NCBI GenBank assembly: GCA_963813485.1
Contig: CAWEZE010000012.1
Span: 62,001 to 126,000 of the forward strand
From: DASQUK01 sp963813485
Lineage (GTDB): Bacteria; Actinomycetota; Acidimicrobiia; Acidimicrobiales; VFJN01
Direction: 5' to 3'
Length of the DNA stretch: 64,000 nucleotides
In this document: positions 17,153 to 26,190 of the stretch, in pieces
How the letters are laid out: every line of letters starts with the position of its first letter
Position numbering within the stretch: position 1 is the first letter of the stretch
Translations under genes and position numbers: made by a program
Notes under the pieces: model-generated
Told to the model about the DNA's origin: nothing
The model's database searches: none
Seen by the model: the letters and a program-made list of their open reading frames with translations, nothing else

Positions 17153-18075
17153 CCGATCCCGTGGGCCCCGACGACCTCCCGCCCGTGCCCGCCCGGCCGC
17201 CATCGACCGGCGATGACGGGCTCACGCGCGGCGGCGCCCGGGCCGAGCGGGCAGCGACGGCGTGCTTCCTGGCGGCGATGGCCGCCGCCATCGGCCTCAC
17301 CGTCGTCTTTTGGAAGGGCGGGCAGCCACAGGCCGAGGGCATCCTGCTCGCCGTCGTACTGGGTGGGATCGGGGTCGGCATCGTCCTGTGGGCCAAGCAC
17401 TTCATGCCGACGGAGGAAGTGGCCGAGGAGCGCCACCCCATGGCGTCGAGCGAGGAGGACGTCGCCGCGTTCGCCGCCGACTTCCAGGCCGGTGGCAGCA
17501 GCCTGCAGCGCCGCCGCGTGCTGGTGGCGACCGCGGGCGGGGCGTGCGCGGCGCTGGGTGTGGCGCTGCTGTTCCCGATCCGGTCGCTCGGCCCCCGCCC
17601 GGGAAGCGGCTTGAAGCAGACGGCGTACAAGGGCGGGAACATCCGGGTCGTCGACGAGAACGGGATGCCCGTCCAGCCTCGCGACCTGCCCGTCGACGGG
17701 TTCATCACAGTGTGGCCCGAGGGGCACACCGACGACGCGGACGCGTCCACGCTGCTGATCCACTTCCGGAGCGACCAGGACTTCCGACCCAAAGCGGGCC
17801 GGGACGACTGGACGGTCGACGACATCGTCGCCTACTCCAAGATCTGCACCCATGTGGGGTGCCCCGTGGGGCTGTACCAGGCGGACTTGGGTCTGCTCCT
17901 GTGCCCGTGCCACCAGTCGACGTTCGACGTCATGCGCCACGCCAAACCGGTGTTCGGGCCCGCAGCCCGGTCGCTGCCGCAGCTGCCGCTCGCCCTCGAC
18001 AGTGACGGCTTCATCATCGCCACCGGTGACTTCTCCGGCCCCGTCGGGCCCGGGTTCTGGGACCGGGGCCGGTGA
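17149..18075 (+). CDS. qcrA: Rieske iron-sulfur subunit of the bcc complex
   Basis: 308 residues. An N-terminal region with three hydrophobic segments (two in the first 90 residues and one near LVATAGGACAALGVALLFP) matches the three-helix actinobacterial QcrA. The [2Fe-2S] site is CTHVGC at 233-238 (Cys233, His235) and CPCHQSTFD at 252-260 (Cys252, His255), with Cys238/Cys254 as the disulfide pair. The GTG start overlaps the qcrC stop. Confidence 0.95.
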   Translation: MTDPVGPDDLPPVPARPPSTGDDGLTRGGARAERAATACFLAAMAAAIGLTVVFWKGGQPQAEGILLAVVLGGIGVGIVLWAKHFMPTEEVAEERHPMASSEEDVAAFAADFQAGGSSLQRRRVLVATAGGACAALGVALLFPIRSLGPRPGSGLKQTAYKGGNIRVVDENGMPVQPRDLPVDGFITVWPEGHTDDADASTLLIHFRSDQDFRPKAGRDDWTVDDIVAYSKICTHVGCPVGLYQADLGLLLCPCHQSTFDVMRHAKPVFGPAARSLPQLPLALDSDGFIIATGDFSGPVGPGFWDRGR

Positions 18076-19499
18076 GGCAGATGAGTGAGCAGGACACGCC
18101 AGGTCCGACCCGGCGGTCTCCCGAGCGGTTGTACACCCACCGGATCGCGCGCTGGATCGACTCCCGGCTGGGAGCCGCCAAGTTCGCCCGCACGGCGCTC
18201 AACAAGGTGTTCCCCGACAACTGGTCGTTCATGCTCGGGGAGCTCGCCCTCTACTCCTTCGTGGTGCTGGTGCTCACCGGCATCTACCTGACGTTCTTCT
18301 TCGACGCCAGCAGCAACCAGGTCGTGTACACCGGCAGCTACGAGCCGCTGCGCGGCGTCGAGATGAGCGAGGCCTACCGCTCAGCGCTCGAGCTGAGCTT
18401 CGACGTGCGGGCGGGCCTGGTGATGCGTCAGATCCACCATTGGGCCGCGCTGCTCTTCCTGGCTGCCATCACCGTGCACCTGGCCCGGGTGTTCTTCACC
18501 GGGGCCTTCCGCCGTCCCCGGGAGGTCAACTGGATCATCGGCTGCACGCTGCTGCCGCTGGCCATGTTCAACGGCCTGTTCGGCTACTCACTGCTCGACG
18601 ACCAGCTCTCCGGGACGGGCCTGCGCATCGTCTACGGGATCACGCTCTCGATTCCCCTGGTGGGCACCTGGGCGGCGTCGCTGCTGTTCGGCGGCGAGTT
18701 CCCCGGTCCGGACATCATCCAGCGGCTGTACGTCATCCACATCCTGCTCGTCCCGGCGCTCATCGCCGTCCTCATCGCGGCCCACCTGGCGATACTCGTC
18801 CTCCACAAGCACACCCAGTTCCCGGGGCCGGGCCGGCACGAGGACAACGTGGTCGGTGAGAGGTTCTGGCCGACCTACGCGTCCAAGGCGTTGGGACTGT
18901 TCTTCCTGACCGCGGGCGTGCTGGCGTTCCTGGGCGGCGTGTTCCAGATCAACCCGATCTGGGTGTACGGGCCGTTCGATCCGGCCGAGGTGTCGACCGC
19001 CAGCCAGCCCGACTGGTACATGGGCTGGCTCGACGGGGCGCTGCGCATCATGCCGGGATGGGAGATCCGCGCCTTCGGCTTCGAGATACCCAACCCCTTC
19101 TTCCCGGGCGTCCTGCTGGCCAGCGTGACGTTTGCCCTGCTCTACGCATGGCCGTTCCTGGAGTCGCGGGTCACCGGCGATCACGCCGAGCACCACATCC
19201 TCGACCGACCACGACAGCGCCCCCTCCGGACGGCGCTCGGCACGGCCACGCTCTCGTTCTACGTCATCTGCTTCTTCGGTGCCGCCGCCGACGTGCTGGC
19301 GTCGACGTTCGGCCTGTCGGTCAACGCCATCCTCTGGACGTTCCGCATCCTCGTGCTGGCGGTCCCTCCGATCGTCGGCTGGGTGACCTACCGGCTGTGC
19401 AAGGAGCTGTCCGCACGCGACGGATTGCCGACCGCCTCTCAGGTCACGATGCGTGAGATCCCGCGAAGGCTGCTCCGGGGAGGGGCGGCGGAGACGTAA
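18072..19499 (+). CDS. qcrB: Cytochrome b subunit of the bcc complex
   Basis: 475 residues. Heme-binding His pairs are in the second and fourth helices (QIHHWAALLFLAAITVHLARV, then YVIHILLVPALIAVLIAAHLA). The PEWY-type quinol site appears as SQPDWYMGW. The C-terminal extension is typical of actinobacteria. The start is GTG 18072, overlapping qcrA; ATG 18081 is an alternative. It is the last gene of the ctaE-qcr operon. Confidence 0.95.
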   Translation: MRQMSEQDTPGPTRRSPERLYTHRIARWIDSRLGAAKFARTALNKVFPDNWSFMLGELALYSFVVLVLTGIYLTFFFDASSNQVVYTGSYEPLRGVEMSEAYRSALELSFDVRAGLVMRQIHHWAALLFLAAITVHLARVFFTGAFRRPREVNWIIGCTLLPLAMFNGLFGYSLLDDQLSGTGLRIVYGITLSIPLVGTWAASLLFGGEFPGPDIIQRLYVIHILLVPALIAVLIAAHLAILVLHKHTQFPGPGRHEDNVVGERFWPTYASKALGLFFLTAGVLAFLGGVFQINPIWVYGPFDPAEVSTASQPDWYMGWLDGALRIMPGWEIRAFGFEIPNPFFPGVLLASVTFALLYAWPFLESRVTGDHAEHHILDRPRQRPLRTALGTATLSFYVICFFGAAADVLASTFGLSVNAILWTFRILVLAVPPIVGWVTYRLCKELSARDGLPTASQVTMREIPRRLLRGGAAET

Positions 19500-19566
19500 G
19501 TCGGCCTTCACCGGGCTCAAAGATGTGCGGTCGCTATTCCGGGTGAGTTAAGCGACAATTGTCACT

Positions 19567-20217
19567 ATGAGGGTCCGGCGCTCCCTCTTGGGCCTCGGCG
19601 CGGTGGTGGCGGCCGTGGGGACCGGCGCGTGCGGGGGCTCCGGCTACCAGTTCGTCCAGAACGACGATCTCGGCGTCTACGCCAAGCTGCCGGGCGACTG
19701 GGAGATCTACGACGAGCAGGACCTGTTCCCGGAAGACTCCGACACGCAGTTGGAGCGACGCCGCCAAGCCATGTGGGTGCGGACCTTCGACGGCAGCGAC
19801 GATCCCAGTGCCGAGGCGTCGACGAGCCCGGGTGAGGGCGATCCCACCGGCATCGTGCAGGTCCGGCCACTGGCTCCCGACGAGCGGGAGCAGATAAACC
19901 TCAGCGCGCTGCGCGGCCTGGGCAACCCCCAGGCCGACCCGGTAGCGGCCGCACGCGCCAACGTCCCAGTGCAGGTGCTCGTCGACGAGCCCGTCGAGTT
20001 CGACGGTGGCTACCACGGCGTGCACACCGTCTTCGCCGTCACCCCGGAGGACGGGAACGACCTCGTGGTCACCGACCGCACGGTCTTGCTCGACGGCGCG
20101 AGCACCACCATGTTCGTGTTCCAGGTGGCGTGCGCCGAGGATTGCTATCTCGAGACCCACAAGGACGAGATCGCCGACATCGTCGACTCGTGGACCATCC
20201 AGGAGGGCGATACATGA
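19567..20217 (+). CDS. Lipoprotein coupled to the FtsH-like protease
   Basis: 216 residues. The lipoprotein signal is LGAVVAAVGTGAC with Cys21. The mature part begins with GVYAKLPGDWEIYDEQDLF, similar in pattern to the surface domains of small actinobacterial lipoproteins that contain a (Y/F)xVxxPxxW-type strand. Cys residues at ACAEDC near the end may pair. The stop overlaps the ATG of the next gene (ATGA), so the two are probably made together. The palindrome GACAATTGTC at 19554-19563 lies three bases before the start. Function is not known. Confidence 0.8.
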   Translation: MRVRRSLLGLGAVVAAVGTGACGGSGYQFVQNDDLGVYAKLPGDWEIYDEQDLFPEDSDTQLERRRQAMWVRTFDGSDDPSAEASTSPGEGDPTGIVQVRPLAPDEREQINLSALRGLGNPQADPVAAARANVPVQVLVDEPVEFDGGYHGVHTVFAVTPEDGNDLVVTDRTVLLDGASTTMFVFQVACAEDCYLETHKDEIADIVDSWTIQEGDT

Positions 20218-22718
20218 CGCCTCACCCCAACGGCCAGCAGACTCCAACGCCGACCGAAGAGGCGAGGCGGGGACTGCCCGCACCGGGCTACCACGGCGCC
20301 GGGTCGGGCGCCGAGGCGGAGACCCGCAAGCCGCTGGCCTGGTGGGACCGCGTCAAGTTCCTGTTGCTGTTCTTCCTGCTCTTCTGGTTCTTCGTCTGGT
20401 CCGAGTTGTCCGACGACAACCCGTTCAACACATTCAGCGACGCATTCGAGAACACCCTGCGCACCAAGTGGCCGCTGTTCGTGGCCATCGGCCTGGAGCT
20501 GCTGCGCCAGCTGCACTACCTCCTGGCCGAGCGGTCGCCCCGCTACTACCGGTTCTGGTCCGACAAGGTGTTCGGGCGCTGGGAGCGCCGCACGCGCCTG
20601 CTCGACGACTGGAACCGCTACCGGATCGCCCGGGTCATCAAGGTAATGGTGCTGCTGGCCGTGGTCAGCGTGGTCATCGCCGCGATGTACGACGTCTCGC
20701 CGGTCACCGCGCTGTTCGAGCTGCCGTCCCGCATCTGGGGATGGCTCCCCACGGTGTTCCAGCTGCTGTTCGCCATGGTCTTCCTCATCAGCCAGTTCGC
20801 CGCGCTGTTCTGGTTCCTGTCCCGCGGTGGCGTCGACACCTACATGCCCGACGAGGTCAAGACCCGCTTCTCCGACGTGTGGGGCCAGGACGCCGTGCTC
20901 GAGCGGGTCAAGGAGAACATGGTCTTCCTCGACACGCCCGAGGCCATCGAGGACAAGGGCGGGTACGTGCCGGGCGGCCTGCTCCTGTGGGGTCCTCCCG
21001 GAACCGGCAAGACGCTCATGGCCGAGGCGGTGGCGGGGGAGACCGGCAAGCCCTTCGTGTTCGTCGATCCCGGCGCCTTCCAGGCGATGTTCATGGGCGT
21101 CGGCATCCTGAAGGTGAAGGGCCTGTACCGCAAGCTGCGCAAGCTGGCGTTGCGCTACGGCGGGGTGATCGTGTTCTTCGACGAGGCCGACTCGCTGGGC
21201 AACCGCGGCCAGCTCACCCCCGGGCCGTTCGGGCAGCCGGGAGCGACGCCGGCGCCGGGGTCGCCGGCGTCCGCGTGGTCGCCATGGTCCGCTGACGCCA
21301 GCGAGCACCTGCGCTGGTTGTCACCCCAGTCGCAGGCAGCCGTGCTCCAGTCCACCTTGGCGCCGTCGTCGGTCGACGAGCGGCCGCCCCGCGTGGTCGA
21401 CCGCATCATCATGGGCGGCATGGGGGGTGGGGGCGGTATGGGCACGCTCCAGGCTCTGCTGTCGGAGATGTCGGGGCTCAAGAAGCCCCGGGGCTTCATC
21501 AACCGCATCGTGCGCCGCACGCTGGGCATGCAGCCCAAGCCGCCGCCCAAGTACCGCATCCTCACGATGATGGCGACCAACATGCCGCAGTCGCTCGACG
21601 AAGCGCTGCTGCGGCCCGGGCGCCTGGATCGCATGTACAAGGTCGGCTATCCGTCGAAGGAGGGCCGGAAGCGCACGTACGAGGGCTACCTGGCCAAGGT
21701 CCACCACGAGCTCACGCCCGAGGACATCGACAAGCTCGCCACCATCACGCCCTACGGGACCGGCGCGTCGATGAAGGACCTGGTCAACGAGGCCCTCATC
21801 TACAGCATCCGCGAGGGCCGCGAGGTCATCACCTGGGAGGACGTCATCAAGGCCAAGCACCTCAAGGAGCTGGGCCCACCCGAGGACGTCGAGTACATCG
21901 AGCGCGAGCGCCACGCCATCGCCGTCCACGAGGCCTGCCACGCGGTGGCGGCGTACCGCACCCGCAGACACCTGATGATCGACCTGGCCACGATCGAGAA
22001 GGGCGGTAGCTACCTGGGCATGGTGTCGAGCATCAAGCCCGAGGACCAGTTCACGCGCTGGCGCAGTGAGTACGAGTCCGACATCGTGGTGTCCCTGGCC
22101 TCGCTGGCCGGCGAGCGGCTGTTCTTCGGGGGAGACTCGTCGTCAGGGGTGTCGGGTGACCTCGAGTCCGCGACCACGGTGGCCATGCTCATGGAGGGCT
22201 ACTGGGGGATGGGCCGCACGGTCGCCTCCCACGGCGTCACCCACAAGGTGGGGATCGGCGGTGGTGGCCGGCCTGGCGGTCCCGAGGACGACCAGCGCGA
22301 ACTGCTCAAGGGCAGCCTCGGGGAACGGGTGGAGGCCAACCTGGGCGAGCTGCTCGAGCGTGCCGAGGCCCTGCTGCGGGAGCACCGGTCCGAGGTACTG
22401 GTCTTGGCCCACGCCCTCGAGACCCACAAGACCATCGCCGGCGATGACGTGATCGCCGTGCTCGACGGCACCAGCGGCCCGCTCATCGACGGGAGCGCCT
22501 ACCAGGAGCCGGGGTTCCTGGCCGAGCTGGAGGCGTATCACGGTGCGGTCGAGGCCGCCCATGACCGGCACGAGAAGGTGGCCATGCCGCTGCCGAAGAC
22601 CAACGGTCAGACACCGGAGCCGGAGCCGGAACCCGTCGACGCCGAATCGAACGGACCAGTGGGCCGGGTGAGCCCCAACGGGGGCTCCGTGCCCCTGCGG
22701 GGGCCGTCCTTCACCTGA
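20214..22718 (+). CDS. Divergent FtsH-like AAA+ membrane metalloprotease
   Basis: 834 residues. The N-terminal 210 residues hold three or four hydrophobic segments, where FtsH normally has two. The AAA+ domain has Walker A GPPGTGKT at 260-267, Walker B VFFDEADSLGNR around 320-331, and the second region of homology ATNMPQSLDEALLRPGRLDR from 454. About 130 residues separate Walker B from this motif, against roughly 50 in FtsH; the extra part includes a Gly/Met-rich run. The peptidase site is HEACH at 572-576, keeping HExxH, with SGDLESAT supplying Asp649 as third zinc ligand. Predicted active, but clearly not the housekeeping FtsH. Confidence 0.85.
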   Translation: MTPHPNGQQTPTPTEEARRGLPAPGYHGAGSGAEAETRKPLAWWDRVKFLLLFFLLFWFFVWSELSDDNPFNTFSDAFENTLRTKWPLFVAIGLELLRQLHYLLAERSPRYYRFWSDKVFGRWERRTRLLDDWNRYRIARVIKVMVLLAVVSVVIAAMYDVSPVTALFELPSRIWGWLPTVFQLLFAMVFLISQFAALFWFLSRGGVDTYMPDEVKTRFSDVWGQDAVLERVKENMVFLDTPEAIEDKGGYVPGGLLLWGPPGTGKTLMAEAVAGETGKPFVFVDPGAFQAMFMGVGILKVKGLYRKLRKLALRYGGVIVFFDEADSLGNRGQLTPGPFGQPGATPAPGSPASAWSPWSADASEHLRWLSPQSQAAVLQSTLAPSSVDERPPRVVDRIIMGGMGGGGGMGTLQALLSEMSGLKKPRGFINRIVRRTLGMQPKPPPKYRILTMMATNMPQSLDEALLRPGRLDRMYKVGYPSKEGRKRTYEGYLAKVHHELTPEDIDKLATITPYGTGASMKDLVNEALIYSIREGREVITWEDVIKAKHLKELGPPEDVEYIERERHAIAVHEACHAVAAYRTRRHLMIDLATIEKGGSYLGMVSSIKPEDQFTRWRSEYESDIVVSLASLAGERLFFGGDSSSGVSGDLESATTVAMLMEGYWGMGRTVASHGVTHKVGIGGGGRPGGPEDDQRELLKGSLGERVEANLGELLERAEALLREHRSEVLVLAHALETHKTIAGDDVIAVLDGTSGPLIDGSAYQEPGFLAELEAYHGAVEAAHDRHEKVAMPLPKTNGQTPEPEPEPVDAESNGPVGRVSPNGGSVPLRGPSFT

Positions 22719-22723
22719 TCCGC

Positions 22724-24940
22724 TCAGATCTCGATGGCCCGCTGATCCCGGGGATCGGCGCTGTGCCCGACGTGCACGACCAGCACCCCGCCGTTGGCCG
22801 CCTGGGCCCGGTCGGCGGCGTCGGGCGGAACCGGGAGCGTGACGTTGACCGTGGTCGCCGGCGCCACGGCGACCCTGCGGAACCCCCGGAGGGCCCGGAG
22901 CGGACGCGGATCCGACCCCAGCGGTTCGTCGAGGTAGAGCTGCACGACATCGTCGCCGGCGCGGGTGCCGGTGTTCGTGACCGGGACCGTGACGGTGATG
23001 GTGCCGTCCCAGGTCCGGCGCCCGGTCAGGCGGCCGTGCGCGAACGTCGTGTACGACAGGCCGAACCCGAACGGGAACGCCGGCGACCGTTCGGTGGCCT
23101 GCATGAGCCTGTACCCGTGGAGCGGTCCATAGCGGACGCTGGTGGCGCCGGGGTCGAACGGCGGTAGCTGTTCGGCCGACCGTGGCCACGTGCACGGCAG
23201 CCGGCCCCCGGGGTTGACGTCGCCGAAGAGCACCCGTGCGACAGCATGGCCACCCTCCATCCCGGGGTACCAGGCCATGAGGATGGCGCCCACCTGCTCC
23301 CGCCAGGCGTCGGTGACGATGGCGCTGCCGCCGATCAGCACCACGATCGTCCGCCGGTTCGCGGCCGCGACCGTGCGGATGAGCCGCTCATCCTCGGGCC
23401 GGAGCGTGAGCTGTTTGCGATCGCCGCCGCGGCGCAGGACGTTCTCGCCCTCGTCGTGGTGGGTGTAGCCGGCGACCACCACGGCGGCGTCGGCCCTGGA
23501 AGCGGTGAACCCGGCGGCGCCAAGGTCCTCGCCGCGCTGGTGCCGCACGTCGATGACGTGGCGCTCGCCGACCGCGTGCAGGCCGTCGAGCACGGTCGCC
23601 ACCGACGGGGCCCGGACGTGGCTCGACCCCCGATCCCCGGTCACCGGGAGGGCCGCGAGCCGGCCGAACACCGCCAGCGACTCGACCGAGCCGGGGTCCA
23701 GCGGCAGCACCCGGCGCCACTCCCCACCAGCGGGGGTGTCGCCGTTGGCGCTGGCGGGCCCCGCGGTGTCCTCGTCGGTGGGCCCGGCACCGTCTCCCAT
23801 GTCCTCGGCCTCGTCGATCCGGCCCAGCACCCGGTTCCGGAGCAGCACGATCGACCGTTCCGCGACCTCGCGGGCCAGCGTCCGGTGCTTGACACTGGCA
23901 ACGTGCTCGAGGCCGTACGCGCCGTCTTTCCCGCCGAAGCGGAGCTGCTGGCGCAGGATGCGGAGGGCGGCGTCGTCGATGCGCCCGGGCGGCACCCAGC
24001 CCGAGCGGGCCAGCCGTGCCAGCCGCCGGAACCGCAGGCGGAACGGCATCTCGAGGTCCAATCCGGCATTCACGGCATCGGCCGAGCGCACGCCGAAGAC
24101 GAAGTCGCTCATCACGAAGCCGTCGAAGCCCCAGTCGCCCTTGAGTACCTCGGTGATGAGGTGGTGGTGGTGTCCGCAGTGGCGGCCGTTGACGCGGTTG
24201 TAGGCGGTCATGACCGCAGCCACGCCCTCGTCCACGATCCGGCGGAAGTGGGGCAGGTAGATGTCGCGCAGGTCGTCCTCGTCGATGCGCACGTCGACCC
24301 GGAAGCGGCTGTCCTCGATCGAGTTGCAGGCGAAGTGCTTGACGCACGCCATCACGTGGCGCTGGACCCCCCGCACCAGGGCAGCGCCCATCTCCCCCAG
24401 TAGGTACGAGTCCTCCCCGTAGGTCTCCTGGGCGCGCCCCCAGGCCGGGTGGCGCAGCAGGTTCACGCACACGCCGGCGAAGAGGTTGGCGCCGAGCGCC
24501 CGGCACTCGATGCCGACAGCGTCGCCGACGCGCTGCTCGAGCTCGGTGTCGAAGCTCGCCCCCCGCGCCATCGGGACCGGGAAGGCGGTGGCATGGCCCA
24601 TGACAACGCCTCGGGGGCCGTCGCTGAAGCGGATTCCGCTGATGCCCAGGCGGGGGACCGCGCCCGCGACGTACGGCTCCTCGTTGTAGTGGCGGACCAG
24701 GCCGATCAGGCCGCTGACCGGGGGCGTGTCGCCGGAGAGGAGGTGGAGCTTCTCGTGCAGCGTGAGCTCGTCGAGCAGCTCACGCGCCCGGGCGTCGATC
24801 GGGTCGGCGGCCTCGCCGGCGTCGCCGGGTCGGGTATCGGCGGCCTCGCCGAGTCGGGTATCGGTGGGGCTGCCGGTGGCGTCGCCGGGTCGGGCGTCGG
24901 CCGTTCGACGCGCCTCGGCGGCGATTCCATCCCCAAGCAC
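22724..24940 (-). CDS. Family 3 glycoside hydrolase (beta-glucosidase type)
   Basis: 738 residues from a GTG start. The N-terminal 40 residues contain repeated DTRPGDA-like units. The GH3 barrel follows: LLSGDTPPVSGL, IRFSDGPRGVV, CVNLLRHPAWGRAQETYGED, ACVKHFACNSIE, then the nucleophile Asp in GFVMSDFVFGV. The C-terminal alpha/beta sandwich has ETSLLRNR-type WLLRN, seen here as SIVLLRNRVLG, and a fibronectin-III-like domain ends the protein. No signal peptide is seen, so it is probably cytosolic and acts on imported oligosaccharides or glycosides. It converges on the FtsH-like gene with a five-base gap. Confidence 0.92.
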   Translation of the reverse strand: MLGDGIAAEARRTADARPGDATGSPTDTRLGEAADTRPGDAGEAADPIDARARELLDELTLHEKLHLLSGDTPPVSGLIGLVRHYNEEPYVAGAVPRLGISGIRFSDGPRGVVMGHATAFPVPMARGASFDTELEQRVGDAVGIECRALGANLFAGVCVNLLRHPAWGRAQETYGEDSYLLGEMGAALVRGVQRHVMACVKHFACNSIEDSRFRVDVRIDEDDLRDIYLPHFRRIVDEGVAAVMTAYNRVNGRHCGHHHHLITEVLKGDWGFDGFVMSDFVFGVRSADAVNAGLDLEMPFRLRFRRLARLARSGWVPPGRIDDAALRILRQQLRFGGKDGAYGLEHVASVKHRTLAREVAERSIVLLRNRVLGRIDEAEDMGDGAGPTDEDTAGPASANGDTPAGGEWRRVLPLDPGSVESLAVFGRLAALPVTGDRGSSHVRAPSVATVLDGLHAVGERHVIDVRHQRGEDLGAAGFTASRADAAVVVAGYTHHDEGENVLRRGGDRKQLTLRPEDERLIRTVAAANRRTIVVLIGGSAIVTDAWREQVGAILMAWYPGMEGGHAVARVLFGDVNPGGRLPCTWPRSAEQLPPFDPGATSVRYGPLHGYRLMQATERSPAFPFGFGLSYTTFAHGRLTGRRTWDGTITVTVPVTNTGTRAGDDVVQLYLDEPLGSDPRPLRALRGFRRVAVAPATTVNVTLPVPPDAADRAQAANGGVLVVHVGHSADPRDQRAIEI
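24800..24900 (-). repeat. Degenerate tandem repeat in the 5' end of the GH3 gene
   Basis: Three imperfect units of the type GTCGCCGGGTCGGGTATCGG follow each other at about 30-base spacing on the plus strand. On the coding strand they give (T/A)D(T/A)R(P/L)G(D/E)A. The number of units may vary between strains. Confidence 0.6.
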
Positions 24941-24992
24941 CGGCGCAGGCTACGCCCAATCGCCGGCCGGCGGTGCGTGCCACCATCGAGGG

Positions 24993-25490
24993 ATGAGCGA
25001 CCTTTCATCCATCGCGCCGGCCTTCGTCGACATGGCCCACCGCATCGTCTGGGCGACCGTCGCGACCGTCGATTCCGAGGGACGCCCCCGCGGCCGGATC
25101 CTGCACCCCTACTGGCGGTGGGACGGCGCGGCGCTGACGGGATGGATCGCGACGTCCCCGACGCCGATCAAGCGGGCGCACCTCGAGCACAGCCCGTTCG
25201 TCTCGGTCACCTACTGGGCGCCCGGGCACGACACGTGCACGGCGGAATGCCGCGCGACGTGGATCCTCGACGATGCCGGCCGCAATGAGGTCTGGCGGAT
25301 GTTCGTCGAGGCGCCGGAGCCGGTGCGGTACGACCCGGCCATCATCCCTCCGTGGGCCGGCGGTCCCACGTCAGCGGCGTTCGCGGGGCTGCGGCTGGAT
25401 CCGTGGAGGCTCCGGGTCCTGCCGGGCTCGGTCATGCTCGGCCAGGGTGGCGAGGTACTGACCTGGGCCGCCGACGCCGACAGCGCGTGA
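24993..25490 (+). CDS. Pyridoxamine 5'-phosphate oxidase-like flavin/F420-binding split-barrel protein
   Basis: 165 residues, one split-barrel domain. MAHRIVWATVATVDSEGRPRG is the first strand pair, RILHPYWRWDGAALTGWIAT the second, and AHLEHSPFVSVTYW is typical of the general stress/F420-dependent subgroup. The C-terminal LRLDPWRLRVLPG closes the barrel. The cofactor could be FMN or F420; actinobacteria use both. The gene is divergent from GH3 with a 52-base gap. Confidence 0.8.
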   Translation: MSDLSSIAPAFVDMAHRIVWATVATVDSEGRPRGRILHPYWRWDGAALTGWIATSPTPIKRAHLEHSPFVSVTYWAPGHDTCTAECRATWILDDAGRNEVWRMFVEAPEPVRYDPAIIPPWAGGPTSAAFAGLRLDPWRLRVLPGSVMLGQGGEVLTWAADADSA

Positions 25491-25512
25491 CCCGGTCCGG
25501 GGGTCGCTAGAG

Positions 25513-25782
25513 CTAGGCCGCGGTCGCGGAGCGCTTGCCGTCGCGCAGCCGGCGCAACGGAGGGAGCGTCGGCGGCGGTTGACGGCGGGGCGGCAGGCTG
25601 GTGAGCAGGGCGGTCGTGGCCTCGGCGACCCGACGGACCGCGAGCTCGAAGGCCTCCTCGGTCTGAGCCGACGTGGACTGCACTCCGCTCACCTTGCGGA
25701 CGTACTGGCGGGCCGCAGCCTCGATCTCCTCGGGCGTCGCCCCAGGGTCGAGCCCGCGCAGGGTGGTGATGTTCCGGCACAC
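25513..25782 (-). CDS. DUF2277 family protein
   Basis: 89 residues when started at the GTG that gives VCRNITTLRGLDPGATPEEI. That start is chosen because the family begins MCRNI; an in-frame ATG at 25878 would add an unconserved stretch. The body has YVRKVSGVQSTSAQTEEAFE and a helix AVRRVAEATTALL, all matching DUF2277, a small helical protein of unknown function. Basic residues dominate the tail. Confidence 0.85.
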   Translation of the reverse strand: MCRNITTLRGLDPGATPEEIEAAARQYVRKVSGVQSTSAQTEEAFELAVRRVAEATTALLTSLPPRRQPPPTLPPLRRLRDGKRSATAA

Positions 25783-25925
25783 GCCGTCGAGCGTAACGGC
25801 GGGACCGTACGTACGTGGTGGGTCAGTGGTGGATCCGTGCTCGTTCCGTGGTCGTTCGGTGGTGGCCACGGATGTCAAAAGACCTGGTCAGGCGCACGAT
25901 TGAGCCAACCGATGAGGAGGACACC

Positions 25926-26072
25926 ATGAACCACTTCGACACCATCGCCCTGGCCGAGCAGCACCGGGAAGCGCTCCTGAACGACGCTCGACTGCTGCGG
26001 TCGGCCCACCGCAACCGCTCGGGCCGGCGCCCTTCGGTGCGGTCGCTGCTGTCGCGGGTCCGCCATTCGTGA
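25926..26072 (+). CDS. Small basic protein of 48 residues
   Basis: ATG is preceded by GAGGAGG at 25914-25920, one of the strongest ribosome sites in the window. The product starts MNHFDTIALAEQHREALLND and ends in an Arg/Ser-rich tail. Similar 40-60 residue proteins with an AEQHR motif exist in actinobacteria without known function. It is probably a real, well-translated gene. Confidence 0.6.
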   Translation: MNHFDTIALAEQHREALLNDARLLRSAHRNRSGRRPSVRSLLSRVRHS

Positions 26073-26138
26073 GCCGATTACGACCCGCCGGCAGCGGGTA
26101 ACGTCCGCGGCGCTCGGGACACGCCCCTAATCCTCTGT

Positions 26139-26152
26139 CCCCAACTTTGGGG
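26139..26152. promoter_or_regulatory. Palindromic box CCCCAA-CT-TTGGGG before the repeat-protein gene
   Basis: Perfect six-base arms lie 39 bases before the ATG at 26191. A near-identical box (CCCCA-CT-TGGGG) occurs at 28089-28100, after the LuxR gene. NarL/LuxR-type regulators bind short inverted repeats, so the adjacent LuxR protein is the obvious candidate. That link is inference. Confidence 0.5.
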
Positions 26153-26190
26153 GGTGCGTGCAAGCTGCGCCGCGATTAAACGGCAAGTCG

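Noticed and set aside
16307..17203. Long minus-strand frame opposite qcrC/qcrA
   Set aside because: A shadow of GC-rich third positions. The plus strand encodes clear heme and Rieske motifs.
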